IMG/VR virus record: IMGVR_UViG_3300047564_005595
Coordinates: 1-27,289 of that record
Length of the DNA: 27,289 nucleotides
Source: a virus
Strand: one strand, 5' to 3'
Part shown: positions 15,901 through 23,500 of the stretch, piece by piece
Position numbering within the stretch: the first letter of the stretch is position 1
How the letters are laid out: every line of letters starts with the position of its first letter
Notes under the pieces: model-generated
Told to the model about the DNA's origin: nothing
The model's database searches: none
What the model saw: only the letters and a program-made list of their open reading frames with translations
Program-made: the position numbers and the translations under genes

Positions 15901-18900
15901 AGCAATAGGAATAGCAACGACATCAATTGCTGGAATTGGAATCACAGATAAATTACCTTCTTCTTTATTTGTAGTGAAAGTTAATGATATAGGTATTCAA
16001 GTTGCTGCATCTGCATCTGAAGCACTCAAAACAATTCCAAATACATTAGATTTAACTTCTGTTGGAATAGGAAGTGTACATACTTTTACATCAAAAAATC
16101 AAAATAATAAGGTTATAATTGGAATTGACAATGTAATTCAATCTCCGGTTGTTTCCACATCAATTACATCGTTTTTAACAAAAAATGTAACTCCACTTGA
16201 TTTTGATATTTATTGCTCAGACATAAGTTCTATTTTTAGTGGTGATTTAATTAAGATTGGTGATGAAATTATGAAAGTTTCTGCTGTAGGTGTTGGAAGT
16301 ACAAATTCAATATTAGTCATTAGATCTTGGTTGGGAACTGAAGAATTATCACACAATCAATATGATATTGTTACTAAAGTTTTTGGTACCTATAGTATCT
16401 CAAATAATACCCTCTATTTTTCTGAGGCACCATTTGGTAAAATTCCTTTCACAAATTTTTCAAATAATCCAAGTGAGCAAGATTATATTGGCATATCTAC
16501 AAGTTCTACTTTTAGTGGAAGAGTATTTTTAAGATCTGGAATTTCAGATACTACAAATGAACCTTATAGTAATAATTATATTTTTGATGATATTTCTGAT
16601 CAATTTAATGGATTTGAAAATACATTTACATTAAAATCAAATAATTCAAATGTGACTGGAATATCAACAGACAATGCAATTTTATTGATCAATAGTATTT
16701 TCCAAGGACCAGTATCAACTAATATTGACGGAGATTATAATTTGATTGAAAATACTGGAATAACAAGTATTACTTTTACTGGAGTTGCAAATTCAACAAG
16801 TTATGATGTGAATACTGGAAGTCTTCCTAGGGGTGGTATTATTCTTTCATTAGGATCTACTCAAGGATTTGGATATCAACCATTAATTTCTGCTGGAGGA
16901 ACGGCAATTGTATCCTATGCAGGAACAATTCAATCTATTAGCATTGGTAATAGTGGATCTGGATATAGATCTGGAATTCAAAAAATTATTAATGTGGGAG
17001 TTAAAACTGAGAATTTAGAATCATCAACTATAGAATTTGTCGGGGTTGCTTCTGTAATAAATGGTAATATCGTAAGTATTGCGATTACAAATCCTGGAGT
17101 TGGATATACTTCATCAAATCCTCCAATTGTTGTATTTGATTCTCCTTTATCATATTCAAATCTTCCTCTAATTTATAGCCCTCAATCTTCAGTGGGACTA
17201 GGAACTGGTGCAGTTATAGATATCGTCGTTGGTCAAGGATCTAGTGTCATCTCGTTTGAACTAAAAAATCTTGGATATGGATATAAACGAGGTGAAATCC
17301 TTACCGTTTCAATTGGAGGAACACTTGGAATTCAAACAACTTATTCTTCAAATTTCTCAGAATTTCAAATTATTATTGATAATATCCAATCTGATCAATT
17401 TACTGCTTGGTCAATTGGCAATCTTCAAGTAATTGATCCGTTAGATTCATTATTTGATGGGAATAGAAAAGTATTCCCAATACTAATTGAAGGTAATCAA
17501 ACTACAATTAGATCTAAAAAAGGATCTAATATTGATGTTCAAGCATCTTTATTGGTGTTTATAAATGACGTTTTGCAAGTTCCAGGTCAAGGTTATATAT
17601 TTGCTGGTGGAAGTAGAATAGAATTTACTGAGGCACCTAAAATAGGAGATAAATCTAAAATTATATTTTACAAAGGAACAGGTGATATTGATACTCAAGT
17701 TATTGATATTCTTGAGACTATTAAAGTTGGAGATAATGTTCAAATTAAGAGTGATGATATTATATTAAATCAAAATGATAGATTAGTTACTGAAATTATT
17801 TCCTCAGATATCATTGAAACAAATATATATTCTGGACCAGGAATATCTCAAAATGAAAATTTATTGAGACCAATTCTTTGGTGTAAACAGACTGAAGACT
17901 TGTTTGTAAATGGGCAATCTGTTGGAAAAAATAGAATCATTTATGAATCTTATATTCAACCAGTTTCAAGCATTATCCAAAATGTTGGAATCGGATCTAC
18001 TATAATTTTTGTTGAAAATGTAAAATCTTTATTTGATAATGAAAGAGAATATATCCATGACGGAACAATAGAAAAACCCCAGAATAAAATTTTAATTGTA
18101 TCTCAAGATAATATAGTTTCTGCTGCTGCAACTGCTGTGGTTTCTATTTCTGGAACTATTTCTTCGATTATTATTTCTGATGGTGGCGTTGGTTATAGTA
18201 CATCTCCTACAGTTTCAATAGGCAATCCTGTTGGAATAGCAACTACTGGACTTGCTCAATTAAATGCAACAATAATAAATGGATCTGTAACATCTGTATC
18301 AGTTATTGATGGTGGATTTGGATATGATTCATCTCAACCACCAATGGTTTTAATTGAACCACCTGAACCAAAATATGAAGTTATAGATAATATTTCTTAT
18401 ACTGGAGATTTTGGTGTCATTACTGGAATCAAAACAACTTCTGTTGGCGTTGCATCCACAGGTATTGTGTTTGATTTCTTCATCCCACAAAATTCTCCAT
18501 TGAGAGATGGTAAAACAGTTACAGTTGGGATTGCAACTACTGGAATTAGTGGAATTCAAACTGGATATTATTTTACTATCAATAACTCAAATGTTGGTCA
18601 AGGACTCACATCTCTAAATTCTTCTGGAGGTGTAGTTGGAGTTGGTACTACTTTTATTGATAACATTTATCAAGTTGCTGCAGTTTCCATAGCACAAACT
18701 GCGGTTTCGGGGGTTGGGGTTACTTATGTTGCCCAAGTAACTGTAAGCGTCTCTAATTATAATGGTTTAAGTGGTATTGGGTACAGTGGTTTTTATGGCG
18801 AATATAGTTGGGGAAGAATCTCTACACCAACTAGAAAAAATCCGCAGCAGTTTACCTCATATGCAAACATTGGAGGAATTTCTACATCACCAACAATTCA

Positions 18901-18940
18901 AAGATTTAATAGACTTAAATTCTCAAATTATAATACATAA
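6974..18940 (+). CDS. Giant baseplate/tail protein in the gp7 position, 3988 aa
   Basis: One uninterrupted frame encodes a virion protein nearly four times the length of T4 gp7, whose place between gp6 and gp8 it fills. Residues 1-225 hold a conserved N-terminal unit (LPQFVREEFPLVSEFLSQYY, then SSKGTDSSFKILFAALYG near 191) seen in large phage baseplate proteins. Beta-rich repeats follow: 'DxEIITYTSK...GCVRGF' at about 98-119, with a related copy at about 336-366; 'H-TGD-I-Y' units near 593, 823, 935, 1481, 1656, 1819 and 2955; and 'GGxxY' units near 722, 770, 900, 1044, 1095, 1131, 3316, 3371, 3427, 3726 and 3776. A YHYH-like domain (WAYDGNPIYGPYGYS at 1240-1254) spans about 1233-1345. A conserved segment lies at about 2490-2680. 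The end (GEYSWGRISTP, FSNYNT) resembles C-termini I recall from other cyanophages. A peripheral baseplate or fibre-like role is inferred. It starts 4 bases after the gp6 stop with no Shine-Dalgarno. Confidence 0.85.
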   Translation: MTETRIKISSIVDNQLPQFVREEFPLVSEFLSQYYTSLENQGGTSDILQNIDQYIKVDNLTNLIDSTNLSSDVTFFDSTINVISTAGFPDSYGLLLIDSEIITYTSKTSTSFEGCVRGFSGITSYEVKDELIFSESESEDHSSGSIVTNLSILFLKEFLNKVKKQITPGFENRELYSELNERLFIKQSIDFYSSKGTDSSFKILFAALYGQNVEIIRPRDYLIQPSDAQYRITLDLVVEAIEGNPEDLVNATLYQDKTDFIDAAQGTITKVEKIRRDNKNYYVISLDSGYDKDIESIGSVYGKFTIHPKTKVTSTILSGSNTIEVDSTVAFPNRNGNLIVDLENGTTLNLTYTSKTLNQFLGCFGITQDIPKSSEIKFDSFASSKDKNIKVRILGVLSEFKIPERTRFYSKGDLIKIKTLGIDSKDTKSNNWFFNIPVKYDVQSILIEDFPNDSNSSSSVLYRINTYDDNFLRIGDYVTLISSSGGEKFGYISSIINKKSFSINFGSRKEFGSQLNINSIYTIEKNISKVLIKDYPSVEQYTANVQNVYLDNEGSLYVAAPSLPNYLNRNIKINDQSVTFSGTFSGTTLNIGIHGFYTGDSIVYKPSPNNNLGISTGVYFIKKVSDTEIKLSRSKDNIFYEKFITVNGTVTNAKFELVEFTYRDLSTQLLDSQKLIRKISLPEVDGKIYETEPGLTGIFVNGIELLNYKSKDNVYYGPIQEIIPTAPGSDYDVINPPILTISDPIGSGANAHCSVIGNLKRIEIIDPGFDYIEEPTIEITGGNGFGASAKANLVSFDHEVSFNSQSSSGLVKLNPINTIEFYNYHKFRNAEEIIYITDGQNGISGLTTNSSYFVSIQDAYTVKLHNSFSDAVSGINTISLTSYGIGNQSFRCKNKKKKIGSIAIENGGSNYQNKLTTTNVSGINTALDTINIKSHGYQSGEIITYNSTESSIGGLSSSTSYYVTKITDDSFKLSSLGIGTIGVSTSFYYDTKQYVDLTSLGSGIHKFNYPEIKVSVKGRIGVSTLTNQNFDAIIQPIFRGEIQSVSIENGGSKYGSQEIINYNRQPSFTLNSGSGIELTPIVSNGQIVDVIINKSGSNYNSIPNLEVVGDGTGAILTPIILNGSLIEVKIIYGGIDYTQDSTSIIATSSGTGSKFECNIKSWKIDLVKRLIYNSKLFEDEGILTKGLNSDYGLEYSHAYASRSLRASVQATSFRDGNQVYIPDLENDIEENPSHSPIIGWAYDGNPIYGPYGYSSKTGGSVKSLVSSYKRIITPDRPGGSGESLYPWGFFVDDYEYVGDGDLDEHNGRFGVTPEYPNGVYAYFATLEQSDKTPSFPYIIGPSYKSKPIDFNFRTDSNQDFIDINMTGWKRNTTPYGLLNEKTYYEFLTDSNKIKPQISIVKNVLKGTVDSIGIVTGGKDYEVGDQIIFNSENQLITGAKSSVSLVKGKLISQINAEISSFNDVILYPSGRTGKFIGFTTTPHNYKNNDLVTFTGKFDYKKSSTINVNSNILTLISGVGSTQYTGIVTYFNVSGNLNYPYIRENDVYQIGNEQIKILNVEPNLSRIRVLRNQNGIVGLTSYSVGTEIIEKPKRFSINLGISTTYNFNINKELYFNPIESVGLGTSFGVGIVSTIYFSNPGFGITQISIPTQSIYLPNHNLSTGDSLIYSSNGGTGISVSTDRNYTFELQNNSLLYVAKISNDLIGISTVKVGLGSTGSFNNLDSTEGGILYFTSVGVGDTHSFKTNYENTLVGSISKNTVTVSTAETHGLSVSDSVIINVNVGISTTFVVKYDDYNRRILINSRTFSSIDISNNIITINDHNYYTGQKIVYTSNTPAIGLTNNNFYYVIVVDENTFRLSNSYYGATKNDPEIIDILSSTSGTISPINPPLQIIKNQQITFDLSDSSLSFISNARSYSAFEFKLYTDNKFTQVFDTTQTSNRFEVSQVGRVGIDSTAKLSILINDQIPNNLYYNLVPINLDLNSQVKQEIVNDNEVISSNQISIVESEYNGRHTIVGVGSTYFQFNILEKPKFQTLTSNSNNLEYFTDTLGIKGEIQEIVISNKGNYDSLPVVNSIISKSGSESVIVPISDSIGRVSSTEIQDIGFEYSADYSVRPIAKFPDILRLNPLSTFDRIGITSFGKNYTIAPDLIVIDGLTNKVIEDVNLLYSIGDKTVTIRKNTYELSDVTPKIIPINNPNGIKIKNIVFDNITKDVTVTLGASFSDPEDYPFFIGSNVLIEGVSVGVGSTGRGYNSSNYNYTLFTLTGIDPNIGGAIGVVTFNMSSYLREDEIPGTFNSFNSSGRIVPESYFPIFNPILKKNNFYKGEIVYSATATGNVENWDPNQQYLKVSTIDEFDINQTVRGKTSGSVGIINEIIGFESDYKVNSYSQIRKGWNRETGFLNNDFQRVHDNDYYQYFSYELKSKIDLNTWDNSVSALNHTAGFKKFGNLIIESTQLNGGISTDQNQGDFTGISDLSSFVSLNCVYDFDLVRENNLYIDQDIKSDEIIFNSAIIQDYIESIGNRVLMIDNISDQFNSNPRPTDFSVVDSFKLNEFRSKKYISFVMDKRFTNECELGLISLIHDNSFGFLNQYGSISPFNTLGFFDFNISGTDGNLLYYPVKSKYDNYHIELFSFSLNDISSGIGTVNLGDSVCINTNTNIIPQGTISPIGVVGIASTYRSAKVLVQIGATDSSYFEYDEITYIHDNNNVYFIDYGQLSTDNFGYNSSSGIGTYDAYLSGSNVQIDLIPNFETSVDYVINTFNVSLGNSSVSGIGTEIIEGSSINSSSVSIASSSFPVSNVIATYSTLSISSKNYNSSYSIISIEDKTNLNYQVSEFLTVLSDSNCYTTEFGIVQTGSSLGIITAGLSGLDVNIYFTPIENIDVDVKVFKVDVGLDPDSGEISLLNGSLNYDYGSYTGSYNDVKKEFNLTHKNIPIFQRNFDGSNSNIVNIENNTISIENHFYITGEEIEYSYPGVGTTQAIGIATTSIAGIGITDKLPSSLFVVKVNDIGIQVAASASEALKTIPNTLDLTSVGIGSVHTFTSKNQNNKVIIGIDNVIQSPVVSTSITSFLTKNVTPLDFDIYCSDISSIFSGDLIKIGDEIMKVSAVGVGSTNSILVIRSWLGTEELSHNQYDIVTKVFGTYSISNNTLYFSEAPFGKIPFTNFSNNPSEQDYIGISTSSTFSGRVFLRSGISDTTNEPYSNNYIFDDISDQFNGFENTFTLKSNNSNVTGISTDNAILLINSIFQGPVSTNIDGDYNLIENTGITSITFTGVANSTSYDVNTGSLPRGGIILSLGSTQGFGYQPLISAGGTAIVSYAGTIQSISIGNSGSGYRSGIQKIINVGVKTENLESSTIEFVGVASVINGNIVSIAITNPGVGYTSSNPPIVVFDSPLSYSNLPLIYSPQSSVGLGTGAVIDIVVGQGSSVISFELKNLGYGYKRGEILTVSIGGTLGIQTTYSSNFSEFQIIIDNIQSDQFTAWSIGNLQVIDPLDSLFDGNRKVFPILIEGNQTTIRSKKGSNIDVQASLLVFINDVLQVPGQGYIFAGGSRIEFTEAPKIGDKSKIIFYKGTGDIDTQVIDILETIKVGDNVQIKSDDIILNQNDRLVTEIISSDIIETNIYSGPGISQNENLLRPILWCKQTEDLFVNGQSVGKNRIIYESYIQPVSSIIQNVGIGSTIIFVENVKSLFDNEREYIHDGTIEKPQNKILIVSQDNIVSAAATAVVSISGTISSIIISDGGVGYSTSPTVSIGNPVGIATTGLAQLNATIINGSVTSVSVIDGGFGYDSSQPPMVLIEPPEPKYEVIDNISYTGDFGVITGIKTTSVGVASTGIVFDFFIPQNSPLRDGKTVTVGIATTGISGIQTGYYFTINNSNVGQGLTSLNSSGGVVGVGTTFIDNIYQVAAVSIAQTAVSGVGVTYVAQVTVSVSNYNGLSGIGYSGFYGEYSWGRISTPTRKNPQQFTSYANIGGISTSPTIQRFNRLKFSNYNT

Positions 18941-18943
18941 ATA
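18936..18943 (+). promoter_or_regulatory. T4-type late promoter before gp8
   Basis: CATAAATA, one mismatch from TATAAATA, overlaps the TAA stop of the giant gene (18938-18940) and lies 17 bases before the gp8 start. It is the counterpart of the site at 4629-4636. It would give gp8 and the following gene a supply of mRNA independent of the 12-kb giant cistron. Confidence 0.65.
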
Positions 18944-18959
18944 GATAAAAAACGTCAAA

Positions 18960-20519
18960 ATGTCTGCAATTATAACTGATCAGTTAAGAATTTTAAATGC
19001 AAAGAATTTTGTTTCAGTGGCAAGTTCTTCTAATAATTCTTATTATTCATTTGTCGGATTAACTAATGCAACAGATTATGCTGCAACTTGGGATAATAAT
19101 CCACCATCTCCTAAGGATAGCTTTGAACAAGAAAATGATTATTGGGATACAATGATTGCTTTGAAAAAAATCAAAGCAAATGATGTAAATCAAGTTGTTA
19201 GAAAAATTACTTGGTCTTCTGGAACAACTTATGACATGTATCGACATGATATTAGCAGGACTAATACATCAAAACCCTCAGGAGCAACAAGTTTATATTC
19301 TGCAAATTATTATGTAATTAATAGCGATTTAAGAGTTTATATTTGTCTTCATAATGGTACTGATCCAGAAAATCCTGAAGGAAGACCATCTTTAGATGAA
19401 CCAACTTTTATAGATTTGGAACCAAAATCTGCTGGAAACAGTGGAGATGGATATATTTGGAAGTATCTTTATACTATTAAACCTAGTGAAATTATAAAAT
19501 TTGATACTGTCAATTTTATGCCAGTACCAAAAGATTGGGAAACTTCAAGTGAATTTTATCCTATTCGAAATAATGCTGCGGCAACTAATAATCAACTAAA
19601 AATTATTACAATTACAAATCGAGGAGTTGGACTAGGTACAGCAAATAGAATATACACCAATGTTCCAATCAAAGGTGATGGAACTGGTGCAAAAGCAACC
19701 ATAATCATTAATAATGATTCTAAAGTTGAATCAATTACTATTTCATCTGGAGGATCTGGATATACATATGGAACAGTTGATTTAGTAGGTGGTAATGTTC
19801 CTACTGGTTCTACTAATTTAGATACTCCAAAATTTAATGTTATTATTCCACCAAAAGGTGGACATGGAGCAGATATTTATAGGGAACTTGGAGCATACAA
19901 TGTTCTAATTTTTTCAAGAATAGAAAATGATATTGAAAATCCAGATTTTATTACTGGCAATAAAATCGCAAGAGTTGGTCTTGTAGAAAACCCACAAGCA
20001 TATGATTCAACTTCTTTATTAGATATCGATAAGGCAAGTGCTTGTTATGCTCTCAAATTAACAGGCATTGGGTATAGTAATACAACTTTTACATCAAATT
20101 CTACAATTACACAAACAATTAGTACTGGCACAACAGCAGTTGGTAGAGTAATTTCATACGATCAAAATACAGGTGTTTTAAAATATTGGCAAGATAAAAG
20201 TCTTGCAGGATTTAATACTGATGGATCTCAAAATTCTTTATCAACTTATGGATTTAATCTGAATAAATTTACCAAAAATGTTGGGACTGGAGGAACGACC
20301 ATTTTAAATGGTACTAATCTTTCAATTGATACAACATTTACGGGTATTTCTACCACACTAAATAATAGAACATATAATCTAGGTCAATTCTTTGTTGACG
20401 GATTATCAAATCCAGAAGTTAAAAAGTATTCTGGAAATATTATTTACGTTGATCATAGACCTTCTATTACTAGATCATCAAATCAAAAAGAAGATATTAA
20501 AGTTATTTTGCAATTTTAA
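18960..20519 (+). CDS. 8: Baseplate wedge protein, gp8-like
   Basis: The 519-residue protein keeps hallmarks of T4 gp8 (334 aa): an N-terminal IITDQLRILNAKNF, a Pro-rich DNNPPSPKDS with DYWDTMIALKKI, PEGRPSLDEP, the strongly conserved GDGYIWKYLYTI (about 161-172), and a C-terminal SGNIIYVDHRPSITRSSNQ ending DIKVILQF. T4 gp8 is a dimer in the baseplate wedge next to gp7 and gp10. The extra length comes partly from a central insertion of 'GGSGY' beta-module sequence (about 217-275), the same type found in both flanking giant proteins. It has its own late promoter, no Shine-Dalgarno (AACGTCAAA), and a 6-base gap to the next gene. Confidence 0.9.
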   Translation: MSAIITDQLRILNAKNFVSVASSSNNSYYSFVGLTNATDYAATWDNNPPSPKDSFEQENDYWDTMIALKKIKANDVNQVVRKITWSSGTTYDMYRHDISRTNTSKPSGATSLYSANYYVINSDLRVYICLHNGTDPENPEGRPSLDEPTFIDLEPKSAGNSGDGYIWKYLYTIKPSEIIKFDTVNFMPVPKDWETSSEFYPIRNNAAATNNQLKIITITNRGVGLGTANRIYTNVPIKGDGTGAKATIIINNDSKVESITISSGGSGYTYGTVDLVGGNVPTGSTNLDTPKFNVIIPPKGGHGADIYRELGAYNVLIFSRIENDIENPDFITGNKIARVGLVENPQAYDSTSLLDIDKASACYALKLTGIGYSNTTFTSNSTITQTISTGTTAVGRVISYDQNTGVLKYWQDKSLAGFNTDGSQNSLSTYGFNLNKFTKNVGTGGTTILNGTNLSIDTTFTGISTTLNNRTYNLGQFFVDGLSNPEVKKYSGNIIYVDHRPSITRSSNQKEDIKVILQF

Positions 20520-20525
20520 AGAATT

Positions 20526-23500
20526 ATGCCACAGGAAACTAACCTCAACGTCTCTCCATATTTTGATGATTTTGATCCTCAAAAAAATTATTACAAGGTT
20601 TTATTTAAACCGGGATATCCTGTGCAGGCGAGAGAGTTGACTGGATTACAGTCCATTCTTCAAAATCAAATAGAACAATTTGGAAATCATGTATTTAAAG
20701 AAGGTTCTGAGGTAATACCTGGAGGAATTTCATACACTTCTAAATTTTCAGGTATTGTTCTTGAAAATTCTTTAAACGGTATTGATATAGATTCTTACAT
20801 AGATAATTTATTATTTAAGAGGATAGTAGGTCAAAGTTCTGGTGTTAGAGCAAGAATTGAGTATATTTTTAAAAAAAATACTTTAAATAACCCAAATACT
20901 GTTTTGTATTTAAATTATTTAAATGAAAGCGGCGATTCTAAAACATTTAGTGATTCTGAAAATCTTATAGTAGAAGAAGATATAATTCCAGGATTCTCAA
21001 ATTTAACTTCTATTCGGGCAAATCAAGTTTTTGCTCGTACACTTAGCACTAATTCAAATATATTTGGATCTGCAGTTTCTCTTTCATCTGAGGGAGTTTA
21101 TTTTTTGCGAGGTTATTTTATAACCGTTCCACCTCAGACTTTAATTTTAGACTATAATTCTATTAGACCAACTTACAAAGTAGGATTTACTGTTTCAGAA
21201 GAGATTGTTAATTATGATATAGACAATTCTTTGGTAGATAATGCTAAAGGATTTTCTAATTATGCAGCTCCTGGTGCAGATAGATTTAAAATAACTGCAA
21301 CTTTGTCTAAATTTAGATATGACGAGCAGCCCGGAAACTTTATTGAAATTTTAAGAATTAGGAATGGATCTCAAGAATATGTTGCAACAAATCCACAATA
21401 TAATGAGTTATCAAAGGAGTTTGCAAGAAGAACATATGACGAATCTGGTGATTATTATGTTAAACCATTTACAGTTGATATTAGAAATTCATTAAATGAT
21501 GGAAAAGATAATAATGGAATTTTTAATTTCAATCAAACAACATATCAAAATAATGTTCCATCAGAAAATCTGGGAGCATATTTAATTTCCCCAGGTAAGG
21601 CATATGTTCGTGGATATGAAGCAGAAATGCTATCATCGACAATCACGGATTTTGAAAAGCCAAGAACAACAAAAACTTTAGAAAATCAAAGCATAATTTA
21701 TTCAACTGGTGCTACATATTCATTAAATAGAGTTTACGGATCTCCATCTTTGGGGATTGGCACTTACTATGTAAGTCTAAGAGATTCTAGAGTAGGCATA
21801 AATCAACATTCTGCCCCAGGTAAAGAAATTGGAGTTGCAAGAGTTTATGATTTTGCACTAGAGTCTGGATCATATGAGTCAACTATTCCAGATACAAATC
21901 AATGGGATATTTCATTATATGATATACAGACATATACCGAAATTTCTTTAAATGAACCTATCACATTACAAACTCCAATATTCATTAAAGGAAAATCTAG
22001 TGGTGCAACTGGATTTTTAAGATATGATGCGAGTAATTCTGGAATTATTACTGCATATAATGTAAGTGGAATATTTGCTAAAGGAGAAAAGTTTATCTTT
22101 GATGGCATTGAAAATAATAGAATTGCAACATCTATTAAAAGTTATGGTACTAATGATGTACAATCTCTATATGGATTGGTGGGAACTTCATATACATTTA
22201 CTGCTGACACTAAGCAATATCCAACTGTTAATGTTGGGTCAGTAAATATTACTTCTCAATCTGGCGGAATTTCTACTGTAACCTCTTCTAATTTTAATTT
22301 TATAGGCATTGCTACTGTAGGAAATTTAGTTTCATTTTCGCAACCAGGCATCACAACATCAGTTTTTGCTAAAATTGCATCTGTAAGTGAAGGAAGTATT
22401 ACTATAACCGGAATAACAACTGTAACTGGAATATGCGAAGGAAAATTACCTTCTAGTAATATTACACCATCAGACTTTAAATTATTAAAATCAAGATTTT
22501 TAACTTCTACCGATAATACTTTATATACTCCGATAGGTAAAAAGTATATATCTTCAGTAGACCTATTGGGTTCTCAACTGATAATTAAAAAGCAATTTGA
22601 AGTTACTATTTCATCAAATTCAATTACTGTACCTTCAACAGAATTGCTATCAAATGAAGCATTTTTACCTTTTGATGAAGAAAGATACGTTCTTATTAGA
22701 AAAGATGGAGTAACTGAACCATTAAGTTCTGATAAATTTTTATTCACTTCTGGTGGTAGAGAATTAACCATTAATGGACTCACAGCATCCTCTGGTCAAG
22801 CAAAGTTAATAGCAACATTACAAAAAAGAAATATCAAATCTAGAGTAAAATATAAAAATAGAGTTAATTCTATAATCGTTGATAAATCAATTTACAATTA
22901 TTCAGGAACAAATAGTGGTGCAGGAAATACTACTATTAATGATGGATTAGTTTATGGAAATTATCCATATGGGACTAGAATTCAAGATCAAGAAATATGT
23001 TTAAATGTTCCAGAAGTTACTAAATTATATGCAATTTTTGAGTCCTCTGGATCTCAAGATCCTACAGCACCTTCTATAGTTTTAGAAAATATATCAACTG
23101 TATCGACATCATCAGTTCTAATTGGAGAAGAAATTATAGGAGAAAACAGTGGTGCTGTTGCTATTTGTTTAGAAAAATCATCATCTTTTAGTGTAAAATA
23201 TGTAAGTCTGAATGATCGCTCATTTATTGATGGAGAAAATATTTTATTTAAAGAATCTAATGTTACTGCTTCTATAAATCAAATAATTTCTGGATCTAAT
23301 GATATAAAAAATAACTATAGTTTAGATGGTGGGCAAAAAAGTACAATTTTAGATTATTCAAAAATAATTAAAAAAACAAATTCTTTCTCTCCCACTAAAA
23401 AATTAAAAATATATTTTGAATCCGCATATATTCCAGATTCTGACAATGGTGATATAACTGTTGTTGATTCGTATAATCAATTTAATTATTGCAGTATTCA

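Noticed and set aside
8700-18600. Regularly recurring short DNA motifs in the giant gene, as in a CRISPR or minisatellite
   Set aside because: The repetition is at protein level (Gly-rich beta modules), with divergent DNA and irregular spacing. There are no identical direct repeats with uniform spacers.
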